Source: an uncultured Ureaplasma sp. (GTDB lineage: Bacteria > Bacillota_I > Bacilli_A > Mycoplasmatales > Mycoplasmoidaceae). Taken from it: a stretch of 64,000 nucleotides of DNA. The notes under the pieces were generated by a model. The model saw only the letters and a program-made list of their open reading frames with translations, was not told the DNA's origin and did no database searches. The stretch is from assembly GCA_947039515.1 (NCBI GenBank), contig CAMQYY010000002.1:37882-101881 (forward strand). Reading direction: 5' to 3'. The translations under genes were made by a program, and so were the position numbers. Within the stretch, counting starts at the first letter, position 1. The number at the start of each line of letters is the position of its first letter. Shown in pieces: positions 22,639 through 32,603 of this stretch.

Positions 22639-24435
22639 ATGGATAAATCAAAAATTAGAAATTTTAGTATTATAGCCCATATTGATCATGGTAAATCTAC
22701 ATTAAGTGACAGAATAATAGAAATGACTAATACCCTTGAAAAAAGAGAGATGCAAAACCAGATACTAGATAGTATGGATATTGAAAGAGAAAGAGGCATC
22801 ACTATTAAATTAAATGCTATTCAAATCAAATATACTGACAAAGATAATGATGAATATACGTTTCATTTAATTGACACACCAGGTCATGTTGACTTTACAT
22901 ACGAGGTTTCAAGAAGTTTAGCAGCTTGTGAAGGTGCTTTACTAATTATTGATGCTGCTCAAGGAATTGAAGCCCAAACATTAAGTAATGTTTATTTAGC
23001 ACTTGAAAATAATTTAGAAATAATTCCTATAATTAATAAGATTGATTTACCATCAGCTGATATAGAGAGAGTAAAGAAAGAAGTGGAAGATATAATTGGA
23101 TTAGATTGTTCTAATGCTCCTTGCATTTCAGCAAAAACTGGACTTAATGTGGATTTAGTTTTAAATGCAATTATTAATGAAATTCCTGCACCAAAAATTG
23201 CAGATGATTCTTTGCCACTTTCAGCATTAATTTTTGATTCATATTATGATGCTTATAAAGGTGTTGTTTGTTTTGTTAGAATAAGAGATGGAAAAATTGC
23301 TGTTGGAGATAAAATTAAACTTATTTCGAATGATGCAGAATTTATTGTTACTGAAGTTGGTGTTAGAACACCTAAAATAATTAATAAAAAATTTCTTGAA
23401 GCTGGTGAAGTTGGTTGAATAGCAGCTTCTATTAGAAACATTAAAGAAATAGGTGTTGGTGATACTATTACGCTAGCTAATAATCCAACAAAAAACCCAT
23501 TTCCAGGATATAAAAAAGTTTCACCAATGGTTTACTGTGGATTTTATCCTATTGATACATCAAAATATGAACTTTTTAAAGAAATTATGTTGAAAATAAG
23601 TCTTAGTGATTCCTCATTAATATATGAATATGAAACTTCTCAAGCATTAGGATTTGGTATTAGATGTGGGTTTTTAGGTTTATTACACATGGATGTGATT
23701 AAAGAAAGAATTACTAGAGAATTTAATATTGAACTAATAGCATCAGCACCTTCTGTTTCTTATAAAATTATGAAGACAAATAATACAGTTGAATATATTG
23801 ATAATCCTTCTGATTTACCTGAAAGAAATTTAATTTCTAAAATAGAAGAACCAATTGTTAAGTTAATTATTATTACTCCAGAAGAATATCTTGGTGGCAT
23901 AATGGAATTGTGTCAAGATTTTAGAGGTTCTTATGAAGATTTAGAATATTTAGATAAAACTAGAAGAAGATTAATTTATTCAATGCCATTAGCTGAAATA
24001 ATGCATAATTTTTTTGATAAAATTAAATCAGCATCTAAAGGTTATGCGACCATGGATTATGAAATAAGTGGTTATAAGTCTGAAAAATTAGTTAAGGTTG
24101 ATATTTTATTGAATGGTGATAAAGTAGATGCTTTAAGTTTTATAACTCATATTGATTTTGCACAAAAGAAATCAAAACAGATTTGTTCTAAATTAAAAGA
24201 TTTAATTCATAAACATCAATTTGAAATTCCTATTCAAGCTGTTATTGGTGGAAAAATTATTGCTAGAGAAACAATTAAGGCAATGAGAAAAAATGTACTA
24301 GCTAAATGTTATGGTGGTGATATAACTAGAAAGAAAAAATTATTAGAACAACAAAAAAAAGGAAAAGAAAAATTAAAAGCAATTGGTAGTGTTAATGTTG
24401 AACAAGATGTTTTTATAAAAATTCTTGAAAATTAA
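22639..24435 (+). CDS. lepA: Elongation factor 4 (LepA) GTPase
   Basis: LepA is a translational GTPase acting on stalled or initiating ribosomes. The frame gives 598 residues after reading TGA 23416-23418 as Trp. GTPase motifs are AHIDHGKST (P-loop), DTPGHVDF (G3) and NKIDLP (G4). The LepA-specific C-terminal domain is present with [19 protein letters not shown] promoter-like gap separates it from the next small gene. Confidence 0.96.
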
Positions 24436-24493
24436 TTATTTCCAAATGTTTTAATATTATTTAGTGCTATAAATTGAAATAGAGGTGTTTTAT

Positions 24494-24682
24494 ATGGCAA
24501 AAAAAAATGAAATAAATGTTTGAGGTGTTTTAGGAAGTTTATTCTTCGGTCTTGGATTAGGGTTAATAGTTTACTTATTAACAAAAATGTTGAACTTATC
24601 AGGATGAGTTTGATTCATTCCATTCTTTTTTTTACCACCATTTATAGGCGCTATAATATATGCGCTATCAAACGGAAAATAA
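24494..24682 (+). CDS. Small two-helix membrane protein
   Basis: A 62-residue frame begins MAKKNEINVWG and contains two hydrophobic helices (residues about 11-30 and 37-57), ending with a short polar tail. Three TGA codons read as Trp hide it from standard-code gene finders. The upstream AGAGG has spacing compatible with a Shine-Dalgarno. It is followed by a strong terminator. I do not recognise the family; it may be a general membrane-stability or transporter accessory peptide, but nothing decides this. Confidence 0.7.
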
Positions 24683-24694
24683 TATAAATAAATA

Positions 24695-24732
24695 TAAAAT
24701 AAGAATAAAGTTAATTTATTCTTATTTTATTA
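24695..24732 (+). terminator. Terminator after the small membrane protein
   Basis: A perfect 15-base inverted repeat (TAAAATAAGAATAAA and its complement) with a short loop ends in a T-rich stretch. It isolates lepA and the small gene from the ribosomal operon. Confidence 0.8.
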
Positions 24733-24774
24733 TTGCTTTTAAATTTTAAAATGTTAAACTTTAAAAGTATTTCA

Positions 24775-24833
24775 TATAATGACATAGATTGCTGATACAC
24801 TAAAAGAAGTTGTCAAGTATCAGGTAACTAGTC
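24775..24833 (+). promoter_or_regulatory. Promoter and structured leader of the S10 operon
   Basis: A good -10 (TATAAT, 24775-24780) lies 92 bases before rpsJ; the -35 is weak. Immediately downstream, CTGATAC (24792-24798) pairs with GTATCAG (24817-24823), and an outer GAC-A-TAG (24781-24787) can pair with CTAGTC (24828-24833) with one bulged A, though part of the outer strand may lie before the transcription start. In other bacteria the S10 leader mediates control by L4; this structure could do likewise, but that is inference. The rpsJ Shine-Dalgarno (GGGGG) is unusually G-rich for this genome. Confidence 0.55.
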
Positions 24834-24871
24834 AAAACAAAAAAAGATAATCAATTCGGGGGCAATAAAAT

Positions 24872-25174
24872 ATGAATAATGAATTAAGAATAAAAATATT
24901 TTCATATGACCATCTATTATTAGATAGTTTTATAAAATCTTTGCTTAAAATACTTGAAAAAGAAAATGCAAAAATAAAAGGTCCTATTCCTTTAAAAACA
25001 AAGAAAGAAATTTTTACAATTTTAAGATCTCCACATGTTAATAAATCAAGTAGAGAACAATTTGAAAGAAAAACTCATAAAAGATTAGTTATTATTGAAA
25101 ACGTAAATCCGGCTATTATGAATTCTTTGAAAAAAATATTACCACCAATTGGTATCAAAGTTTCAATAAAATAA
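24872..25174 (+). CDS. rpsJ: 30S ribosomal protein S10
   Basis: S10 is a 30S head protein and also the NusE transcription factor. The product has 100 residues. The sequence [24 protein letters not shown] and the following [11 protein letters not shown] are the conserved S10 core. It is the first gene of the S10 operon, behind a 92-base leader. Confidence 0.97.
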   Translation: MNNELRIKIFSYDHLLLDSFIKSLLKILEKENAKIKGPIPLKTKKEIFTILRSPHVNKSSREQFERKTHKRLVIIENVNPAIMNSLKKILPPIGIKVSIK

Positions 25175-25202
25175 TTTAAATTATATAAAATAAGGAAATA
25201 TT

Positions 25203-25922
25203 ATGAAAGCAATCTTAGGAACAAAAATTGGAATGACTCACGTTTTTGCAAAAGACGGTAGATCAATACCAGTTACAATAATTCATATTGAACCTAATCA
25301 AGTATTAGAAGTAAGAACAAAAGAAAAAGATGGTTATGATGCTATTCAAGTTGGCTATATGTCAATCAGTGATAAAAATGTTACCAAAGCAAGAAAAGGT
25401 CATTTTGAAAAAAATCAATCTGATTCAAAAAGATTTATTAGAGAATTTAGAGATGTAACTGGTTATAAAACTAGTGATTTACTTAAAGTTGATTTATTCA
25501 ATAATGGTGATATTGTTGATGTACAAGCCTTTAGTAAAGGTCATGGTTTTACAGGTTCTATTAAAAGACATAATTTTGGAATCGGTCCAATGGGACATGG
25601 TGCAGGTTATCCACATAGATATGTAGGTTCAATTTCTGGTGGTCGTGGTGGTAGCCAAGCTCAAAGAGTTTTTAAAGGTCAAAAAATGCCAGGTCATTAT
25701 GGTCATGAAAAAACTACAATTCATAATTTAACAATAGTTGATGTTCAATTAGACAAAAATTTAATTTTAATAAAAGGTGCTGTTCCAGGTCCTAATAAAA
25801 GTTTGGTTAAAATAAGACAAACAGCTAGACATTTAAATAAAAAAAATGTGATTGAATTAATTAATTTAAATTCAAGTGTAAAAAGTGAACCAATTATTGA
25901 AATTTCTGAAAACAAAGGGTAG
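25203..25922 (+). CDS. rplC: 50S ribosomal protein L3
   Basis: L3 sits near the peptidyl transferase centre and nucleates 50S assembly. It has 239 residues, a little long because of the C-terminal tail. The N-terminal LGTKIGMTHVF and central KGHGFTGSIKRHNF, followed by GSISGGRGG, are the conserved L3 loop that reaches the catalytic site. Confidence 0.97.
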   Translation: MKAILGTKIGMTHVFAKDGRSIPVTIIHIEPNQVLEVRTKEKDGYDAIQVGYMSISDKNVTKARKGHFEKNQSDSKRFIREFRDVTGYKTSDLLKVDLFNNGDIVDVQAFSKGHGFTGSIKRHNFGIGPMGHGAGYPHRYVGSISGGRGGSQAQRVFKGQKMPGHYGHEKTTIHNLTIVDVQLDKNLILIKGAVPGPNKSLVKIRQTARHLNKKNVIELINLNSSVKSEPIIEISENKG

Positions 25923-25928
25923 TTAACA

Positions 25929-26564
25929 ATGACTGATATTAAAATATATGATATTGATGGTAATAGTAAATCTAAATTTAAATTAGATAAAGAACTATTA
26001 GTTGATGTTCCTCATCAACAAGCAATATTTGATTGTGTTATAGCAGAAGATGCTGGTATGAGACAAGGAACTCACTCAACTTTAACAAAAGGTGAAGTTA
26101 GAGGTGGTGGTAGAAAACCATGAAAACAAAAACATACAGGCCGAGCTAGAACTGGTTCTACAAGAAATCCACATTGAACTGGTGGTGGTGTTGTATTCGG
26201 ACCTAAACCAAATAGAAATTATTTAAAAAAAGTAAATTCTAAAGTTAGAAAATTGGCTTTTAAATCAGTATTGACAATGAAAGCAAATGATAATTTCATT
26301 TTAGCTTTAGAAAATAATGCTAAATTAGAAAAACCTTCTGTTAAAAAAATTATTAATTTTTTAGAGAAAACAAAAATTGATAATACTAAAAAAATTCTAT
26401 TTATAGTAAATAATGATGATAATAATATTAAGCTTTCTACGAATAACTTAAAAAATATTACAACAAAAAAATGAGATCAAGTTTCAGTAAAAGATGTTTT
26501 ACATAATAATTTTTTAATTGTTCAACAAGATTCATTTAATAATTTCAAGGAGATATTAATTTAA
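25929..26564 (+). CDS. rplD: 50S ribosomal protein L4
   Basis: L4 lines the exit tunnel and, in several bacteria, represses the S10 operon. The frame gives 211 residues across three TGA-Trp codons. Key segments are [38 protein letters not shown] and the FGPKPRNY-like stretch after it. The stop TAA (26562-26564) lies 1 base before the rplW start. Confidence 0.96.
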
Positions 26565-26565
26565 T

Positions 26566-26883
26566 ATGGATTTAACTAATATATTAATAGAACCTTTACA
26601 TACTGAAAAAAGTTATTTACTAAGAAAAGGTTTTGAAAAATCAACATTGGTTTTTATTGTTAATAAAAAAGCAAATAAAAATGATGTAAGAAGAGCTTTT
26701 TTAAAAATTTATGGTGTTAATCCTGAAAAAATTAATACTCAAATTAAAAAACCTCAAAATACAAAAGTTGGAACAGCTCATCCAGGAAAAACAAAGAAAA
26801 CAAAAATTGCTTTCATTATTCTTCCAAAAGGTATAGATATTGCATTGACTCAAGATGAAATAGCTGAAACTCAAAAAAAATAA
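26566..26883 (+). CDS. rplW: 50S ribosomal protein L23
   Basis: L23 surrounds the exit tunnel and docks trigger factor and SRP. It has 105 residues. The N-terminal IEPLHTEKSY and the central VNKKANKNDVRRAF are the conserved L23 motifs. Its Shine-Dalgarno (AAGGAG) lies inside the end of rplD. Confidence 0.95.
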   Translation: MDLTNILIEPLHTEKSYLLRKGFEKSTLVFIVNKKANKNDVRRAFLKIYGVNPEKINTQIKKPQNTKVGTAHPGKTKKTKIAFIILPKGIDIALTQDEIAETQKK

Positions 26884-26916
26884 AATTAAAAAATCGTAAA
26901 AAAGTAGGAGGTATCT

Positions 26917-27756
26917 ATGGCAATTAAAAAAATTGATACTAGAAGTAGTGGTAAACGTCAAACTATAATGATTGACTACAAAAAAGTATTAACAACTGAT
27001 AGTCCTGAAAAAAATCTAACTAGAGCTATTCATAGCAAAGGTGGAAGAAATAATCAAGGAAAAATTACTGTTAGACATCAAGGTTCTGGCGTTAAAAGAA
27101 GATATAGAATCATTGATTTTAAAAGAAATAAGGATAATAAAATTGGTTTTATTAAAACTATTGAATATGATCCAAACAGAACATCTTTTATTTCATTAGT
27201 TGTTTATGAAGATGGTGAAAAAAGATATATCATTGCACCAAAAAATATTAGTGTTGGTGATAAAATAATTTCAGGTACTGAAAATATTGATATTATCATT
27301 GGTAATGCAATGCCACTAGAAATCATTCCTGAAGGTACATTAGTTCATAATATTGAAATCCATCCAGGGCATGGTGGTCAATTAGCTCGTTCTGCTGGTA
27401 CTTCTGCTCAGATATTAGGAAATGATGATTCTGGTAAGTTTGTTATTTGTAAATTAGCTTCAGGTGAAGTTAGAAAAATAAGAAAAGAATGTAGAGCTAC
27501 TATTGGTCAAGTTTCTAATCAAGATCATAATCTAGTTAATATCGGAAAAGCTGGAAGAAACAGACACAAAGGTATTAGACCAACTGTTAGAGGTTCGGCT
27601 ATGAATCCTAATGATCACCCACATGGTGGTGGTGAAGGTCGTCAACCTATTGGAATGGATGCACCAAGAACACCTTGAGGTAAAAGACATATGGGTGTTA
27701 AAACTAGAAATAAAAATAAGCAATCTTCGGATTTAATCATTCGTCGTCGTAAGTAA
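26917..27756 (+). CDS. rplB: 50S ribosomal protein L2
   Basis: L2 is a primary 23S rRNA-binding protein near the peptidyl transferase centre. It has 279 residues. The sequence [23 protein letters not shown] segment (residues about 32-50), the [12 protein letters not shown] stretch and C-terminal [19 protein letters not shown] are conserved. A TGA-Trp at 27676-27678 interrupts naive translation. The Shine-Dalgarno AGGAGG is strong. Confidence 0.97.
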
Positions 27757-27768
27757 TAAGGAGAAAAT

Positions 27769-28035
27769 ATGTCAAGAAGTTCAAAAAAAGGATTTTTTAT
27801 AGATGAACATTTATTAAAAAAAGTTAATACAATGAATGCTTCAGATAAAAAGAGACCAATTAAAACATGATCTAGAAGAAGTGCTATTGATATCTCATTT
27901 GTTGGTTTAACTTTTGAAGTTCATAATGGAAAAGTTTTTACTAAAGTATTTGTTACAGAAGATATGATTGGACATAAGCTTGGAGAATTCTCTCCAACTC
28001 GTAATTTTAAAAATCATACAGAAGCTAAACGTTAA
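27769..28035 (+). CDS. rpsS: 30S ribosomal protein S19
   Basis: S19 is in the 30S head, close to the A site finger. The frame gives 88 residues and contains one TGA-Trp (KTWSRRS), so it is missed under the standard code. The central IKTWSRRSAI and C-terminal [16 protein letters not shown] are diagnostic. It is preceded by AAGGAG. Confidence 0.96.
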
Positions 28036-28046
28036 AGGGAATTATT

Positions 28047-28535
28047 ATGATAAACACAGTAATACAAAGAAACATCAAAATATCTCATCGAAAAGCTCAA
28101 TTAGTTTGTGATTTGGTTAGAAATGCAAATGTTCAAGAAGCACTTATTATATTAAATAATACTAATAAAAAGTTTTCACCTATAGCTAAAAAATTATTAA
28201 ATTCAGCAATTGCTAATGCAATTAATAATCATGCAATGGATTCTGAAAAATTATATATTTATTCAATTGTTGCTAATCAAGGACCAACTATTAAGAGAAC
28301 TATGCCAAGAGCAAGAGGTTCAGCTGATATGATTTTAAAAAGAACAACACATTTAGAAATAAAGTTAAGTGATAATCCTAATGAAAGAAAGATTTTATTA
28401 GAAGCTAAAAAAGCTCAAATTGCTGCTAGTAAAATAGCTTCAAAAGATAAAGTTAAAGCAAACCGTGAAAAACAAATTCAATTCAGTAATATGTCAAGAA
28501 CTGAAAGAAAAAACTTAAAAGGGAATTCAATTTAA
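28047..28535 (+). CDS. rplV: 50S ribosomal protein L22 with C-terminal extension
   Basis: L22 lines the exit tunnel. It has 162 residues, against about 110 in most bacteria. The L22 core ends with GPTIKRTMPRARGSADMILKR-T-H, and a charged Lys/Ala/Glu-rich tail of about 45 residues follows. rpsC starts 1 base after its stop. Confidence 0.95.
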   Translation: MINTVIQRNIKISHRKAQLVCDLVRNANVQEALIILNNTNKKFSPIAKKLLNSAIANAINNHAMDSEKLYIYSIVANQGPTIKRTMPRARGSADMILKRTTHLEIKLSDNPNERKILLEAKKAQIAASKIASKDKVKANREKQIQFSNMSRTERKNLKGNSI

Positions 28536-28536
28536 T

Positions 28537-29325
28537 ATGGGTCAAAAAGTAAATGCAAATGGTCTTAGATATGGTGTTAATAAAGAATGACAGTCTAGAT
28601 GAAACTATCAAAATGATGAAATAACAGCTTTATGATTAGTTGAAGATGATAAAATTAGAAAATTATTGATATCAAAATATGCACCAGCTTTCATTAACAA
28701 TATTGAAATTGAAAGAAGAAAAATAGATGATATAAGTTTATTTATTTATGCAACACAACCCGGTTTATTAATTGGTAATGGTGGTGCTGAAATTAAGAAT
28801 GTAAAAGAACTTATTCAAACTGTTGTTTCTAAACAAACAAAAATTAAAATTGAAATCATTGCAATTTCTAATCCCAATGTTTATGCAAGAGTTATCGCAA
28901 GAGAAATTGCAAATAGTATTGAAAAAAGAATTTCTTTTAGAACTGCACAAAAATCAGCAATAAAAAAAGTTATGTCTAGTGGAGCTCTCGGAATCAAAAC
29001 ACATGTATCTGGAAGATTAGGTGGAGTTGAAATGGCTAGAGCAGAAGGTTATTCAAAAGGGAATGTTCCTTTATCAACTTTTAGAGCTGATATTGATTAT
29101 GCACTTGAAGAAGCTCATACAACTTATGGTATTATTGGTGTTAAAGTTTGAATTAATCGTGGAATTATTTTCAAAAAAGGTCAAATCTCTGAAGTTTGTA
29201 AGAGAACTGTATCACCATTTGATTCAAGAGGACCTAGAAAACCAAATTTTAATGCAAAAAATAAAAACACAAATAAAGAATCAATTGCAAATAAAAATTC
29301 AACAATTGAAAAAGTTACAAAATAA
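28537..29325 (+). CDS. rpsC: 30S ribosomal protein S3
   Basis: S3 contacts mRNA at the entry channel. The frame gives 262 residues with TGA-Trp codons near both ends. The start MGQKVNANGLRYGV and the KH-domain GLLIGNGGAEIK are conserved, as are VSGRLGGVEMARAEGYSKG and the C-terminal IGVKVWI. An Asn/Lys-rich tail of about 30 residues extends the end. Confidence 0.96.
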
Positions 29326-29365
29326 TTTTTAAATAAATTAATGAATTAAAAAAAAGGAAAATATT

Positions 29366-29791
29366 ATGTTACAACCAAAAAGAACAAAATATCGAAAACC
29401 TCATAAAGTAAGTTATGAAGGTAAAGCAAAAGGTAATTCATACGTTGCTTTTGGTGAGTGAGGATTAATGGCAACAGATGGTGCTTGAATTGATTCTAGA
29501 CAAATTGAAGCTGCGAGAATTGCTATTAGTAAAAGATTAGGTAAAACTGGAAAAATGTGAATTAGAATTTTTCCACACATGTCATTAACTAAAAAACCAT
29601 TAGAAGTTCGTATGGGTTCTGGTAAAGGTGCTCCTGATAAATGAGTAGCTGTTGTTAAAAATGGAACTGTTATGTTTGAAGTAAAAGGAATTTCAGAAGA
29701 GCTTGCAAGAAATGCATTAAGAGCTGCTGGAAACAAGCTTTCTATTTCTTGAAAAATTGTTACAAAAGGAGATATTCCAAATGGCAAATAG
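29366..29791 (+). CDS. rplP: 50S ribosomal protein L16
   Basis: L16 helps position A-site tRNA. The frame gives 141 residues with seven TGA-Trp codons. The start [14 protein letters not shown] and internal [17 protein letters not shown] and [16 protein letters not shown] are typical. Its end overlaps the rpmC start by 11 bases, so the two are probably coupled. Confidence 0.96.
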
Positions 29792-30392
29792 TATTTGTAA
29801 TGAACTTAGAAAAAAAACTGATTTTGAACTTATTGAGATTGTTAGAAAATTAAAATCTCAACTTTTAGAAGTTAGGTTTAAAATAGCAAATGGTGATGAT
29901 GAAAATTCTAATGTTAATCAAATTAAAAAAACAATTGCTAGATCTTTAACAATTTTGAATGAAAGAGATGTTGCATTTGATTCAAGAACAGTTTTAGATT
30001 TTCAGAAAGATGATCAACAAAAAGTTTCTAGAAAATTATTTAGAGAAACAAAGTCTAAAAAAGTTATTAAAACCTCAAAAGTTAAGAATGAAAAACCAAC
30101 TGAAAAACAAATTAAAGAAATAAAAGTTGAAAAAGAATCTAAAACAACTAAAAAACCAATTATTGAAAAAGTAGTAAAAGAAGCAAAAGTTGAAAAAGAA
30201 TCTAAAACAACTAAAAAACCAATTATTGAAAAAACAGTAAAAGAAGCTAAAAAACAAGTTATTGAAAAACCGACAAAAGAAGCAAAAGTTAAAAAAGAAT
30301 CTAAAATAACTAAAAAACCAATTGTTGAAAAATTAGCGAAAGCTGAAAAAGAAAATAAAACAATTAAAAGTAAGATAAAAAAAGGAATTTAA
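29781..30392 (+). CDS. rpmC: 50S ribosomal protein L29 with a long repetitive Lys-rich tail
   Basis: L29 sits at the exit tunnel next to L23. The first roughly 65 residues (ELRKKTDFELIEIVRKLKSQLLEVRFK, then QIKKTIARSLTIL) form the usual L29. The protein has 203 residues, against about 65 normally: a basic tail of about 130 residues follows, containing four imperfect copies of a 21-residue unit around K-E-S-K-T-T-K-K-P-I-I-E-K. I start it at ATG 29781, inside rplP; an upstream TTG in frame has no support. Confidence 0.93.
   Translation: MANSICNELRKKTDFELIEIVRKLKSQLLEVRFKIANGDDENSNVNQIKKTIARSLTILNERDVAFDSRTVLDFQKDDQQKVSRKLFRETKSKKVIKTSKVKNEKPTEKQIKEIKVEKESKTTKKPIIEKVVKEAKVEKESKTTKKPIIEKTVKEAKKQVIEKPTKEAKVKKESKITKKPIVEKLAKAEKENKTIKSKIKKGI
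30122..30350 (+). repeat. 63-base tandem repeat encoding the L29 tail
   Basis: A stretch of 49 bases starting AAAAGTTGAAAAAGAATC recurs with a 63-base (21-codon) period at about 30122 and 30185, nearly identical, followed by two more diverged copies. The period is a multiple of three, so copy-number change would alter length without breaking the frame. Confidence 0.8.
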
Positions 30393-30395
30393 TCA

Positions 30396-30668
30396 ATGAA
30401 TAATATTAAAGAAACCGAAAGAAATCAAAGAAAAACTTTTGCTGGTATTGTTGTTAGTGATAAAATGGAAAAAACAATCGTTGTTAGTGTTGAAAGAAAA
30501 CAAAAACACCCTTTATATAAAAAGTTAGTTATTTTTCATAAAAAATATCATGTACATGATGAAAAAGAAGAAGCTAAAGTTAATGATAAAGTAGAAATAA
30601 TTGAGACTAGACCTCTTTCTAAGACAAAAAATTATCGATTAAATAAAGTATTAGAAAAAGCAAAATAA
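30396..30668 (+). CDS. rpsQ: 30S ribosomal protein S17
   Basis: S17 is an early-binding 30S protein. It has 90 residues. The OB-fold sequence [33 protein letters not shown] region and the later [22 protein letters not shown] segment match the family. It follows rpmC by 3 bases. Confidence 0.95.
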   Translation: MNNIKETERNQRKTFAGIVVSDKMEKTIVVSVERKQKHPLYKKLVIFHKKYHVHDEKEEAKVNDKVEIIETRPLSKTKNYRLNKVLEKAK

Positions 30669-30697
30669 TTGCTTAATAATTACAAAGGAGAAATAAT

Positions 30698-31066
30698 ATG
30701 GTTCAACATATGACAAGACTGAAAGTAGCAGATAATTCTGGTGCTAAAGAAGTTGGAATTATTAAAGTTTTAGGCGGTTCTAAAAGAAGATATGCTTTTA
30801 TTGGTGATACTGTTGTTGTTTCTGTTAAAAAATGTACACCTAATTCAAATGTTGTAAAAGGTCAAATTTTTAAAGCAGTTTTGGTAAGAAGTAAAAAAGG
30901 CGTTAAGAGAAATAATGGGGCAGTTTTAAAATTTGATGAAAATGCTTGTGTTTTGATTAAGGAAGATAAAAACCCAAGAGGAACACGTATCTTTGGACCA
31001 GTTGCTCGTGAATTAAGAGATAGAGGATACAATAAAATTGTTTCACTAGCTCCAGAAGTTTTATAG
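30698..31066 (+). CDS. rplN: 50S ribosomal protein L14
   Basis: L14 forms part of the intersubunit bridge and the binding site of silencing factor RsfS. It has 122 residues. The start [19 protein letters not shown] and central [10 protein letters not shown], with C-terminal [14 protein letters not shown], are near universal. Shine-Dalgarno AAAGGAG is present. Confidence 0.97.
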   Translation: MVQHMTRLKVADNSGAKEVGIIKVLGGSKRRYAFIGDTVVVSVKKCTPNSNVVKGQIFKAVLVRSKKGVKRNNGAVLKFDENACVLIKEDKNPRGTRIFGPVARELRDRGYNKIVSLAPEVL

Positions 31067-31085
31067 AAAGATTAAATAAAATAAT

Positions 31086-31418
31086 ATGAATAGAATTTTA
31101 AAGGGTGATAAAGTTAGAGTAATTTCAGGCAAACATAAAAATGCTGAAGGTGTTGTTTTAACTGTTTTTCCAAAAGAGCAAACAGCTATTGTTGAAAATG
31201 TAAATAAAGTTAAAATGCATAAGAAAGCTGGTCCTAATCAAGAAGAATCTGGAATTATCCAAAAAGATGCTCCAATTAGACTTTGTAAATTAGCACTAAT
31301 AGATCCTAAATCAAAAAAATCATCAACAACAAAAGTTAAATTTGAAATTGATAAAAATGGTAAAAAAAATAGAATAGCAAAAACTAGTGGTCATAATTTC
31401 ACAGTAAAAACTAAATAA
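31086..31418 (+). CDS. rplX: 50S ribosomal protein L24
   Basis: L24 is an assembly initiator at the tunnel exit. It has 110 residues. The KOW motif is [19 protein letters not shown] near residue 6, followed by [12 protein letters not shown]. The C terminus is Lys-rich. Confidence 0.95.
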   Translation: MNRILKGDKVRVISGKHKNAEGVVLTVFPKEQTAIVENVNKVKMHKKAGPNQEESGIIQKDAPIRLCKLALIDPKSKKSSTTKVKFEIDKNGKKNRIAKTSGHNFTVKTK

Positions 31419-31428
31419 TAGGACATAT

Positions 31429-31980
31429 ATGAATAGTATTAAAATAAAATATAAAAAAGAAATAGCGCCTGCACTACAAAAAGAGTTTAATTTATCTTCT
31501 GTTATGGAAATTCCTAGATTGGAAAAAATTATTATTAATTCAGGTGTTGGTGAAGCGGCTCAAGATGCTAAAAATATTGAATTAGCTTCAAAAGAACTTG
31601 AATTAATTTCTGGTCAAAAACCCTTAATTACAAAGTCAAAAAAGTCAATAGCTACATATAAACTAAGACAAGGTCAAGCAATTGGTGTCAAGGTAACATT
31701 AAGAGATGAAAAAATGTGAAACTTTGTTGACTTGTTATTTAATATAGCCTTACCAAGAGTTCGTGATTTTAGAGGAATTCCTGTTACTTCATTTGATGGT
31801 AGAGGGAATTATACTATGGGTATTAAAGAACAAATAATATTCCCTCAAATTAATTATGATGATATTAAATCAATTAGAGGTTTTGATGTAACATTTGTAA
31901 CATCTACTAATGATGATTTACAAGCGGAAAGTCTTCTAAGAAAACTTGGAGCACCCTTTAAGAAAAGAAAAGAAAGTTAA
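31429..31980 (+). CDS. rplE: 50S ribosomal protein L5
   Basis: L5 binds 5S rRNA in the central protuberance. The frame gives 183 residues after reading TGA 31717-31719 as Trp. Diagnostic segments are [27 protein letters not shown] and the C-terminal [13 protein letters not shown]. It is followed 3 bases later by rpsN. Confidence 0.96.
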
Positions 31981-31983
31981 TTT

Positions 31984-32169
31984 ATGGCTAAAAAATCATT
32001 AATTGAAAAACAAAAAAAAGGAAGTAAATTCCAAGTTAGAAATTATACAAGATGTGTTAGATGTGGAAGAACACACGCTGTTATGAGAAAATTTGGTATT
32101 TGTCGTTTATGCTTTAGAGATTTAGCATACAAAGGCGCTATCCCAGGTATTAAGAAAGCTTCTTGATAA
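31984..32169 (+). CDS. rpsN: 30S ribosomal protein S14, zinc-binding type
   Basis: S14 is a 30S head protein. The product has 61 residues, the short type-Z form, with two zinc-binding C-x-x-C pairs (CVRC and CRLC) and the C-terminal [18 protein letters not shown]. The last residue is a TGA-Trp followed by the true stop TAA. Confidence 0.96.
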
Positions 32170-32193
32170 AGAAGAGTATAGGAGAAATTTAAA

Positions 32194-32589
32194 ATGCATG
32201 ATCCAATATCAGAATTATTAACTAAAATAAGAAATGCTAAAAAAGCACACAAAAAAATAGTAACTATACCTACTTCAAAACCTAAAATAGCTATTTTACA
32301 AGTTTTGAAAGATGAAGGTTTTATTACTGACTTTATTATTGAAGAAGATAAAAAAACAAATAAATCTTTTGTAAATATTAGTTTAAAATATAAAGATAAA
32401 ACTTCTGCAATTCATGGTTTGAGACAAATCTCAAAACCAGGATTGAGAATCTATTCAGAAACTACTAAATTACCAAAAGTATTGAATGGATTAGGAATAG
32501 CTTTGATATCAACTTCTAATGGTATTATGACTGATAAACAAGCTAGAAAGGAAAACATGGGCGGTGAAGTTATCGCTTATGTTTGATAA
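32194..32589 (+). CDS. rpsH: 30S ribosomal protein S8
   Basis: S8 binds helix 21 of 16S rRNA and, in some bacteria, represses the spc operon. It has 131 residues. The start MHDPISELLTKIRNA and the C-terminal [26 protein letters not shown] match; the final Trp is TGA before TAA TAA. Confidence 0.96.
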
Positions 32590-32603
32590 TAAGGTAGTTA
32601 TAT

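Noticed and set aside
29021..29332. Second plus-strand frame within rpsC
   Set aside because: It is out of frame with S3 and shows no homology; its composition follows from the overlapping AT-rich codons.
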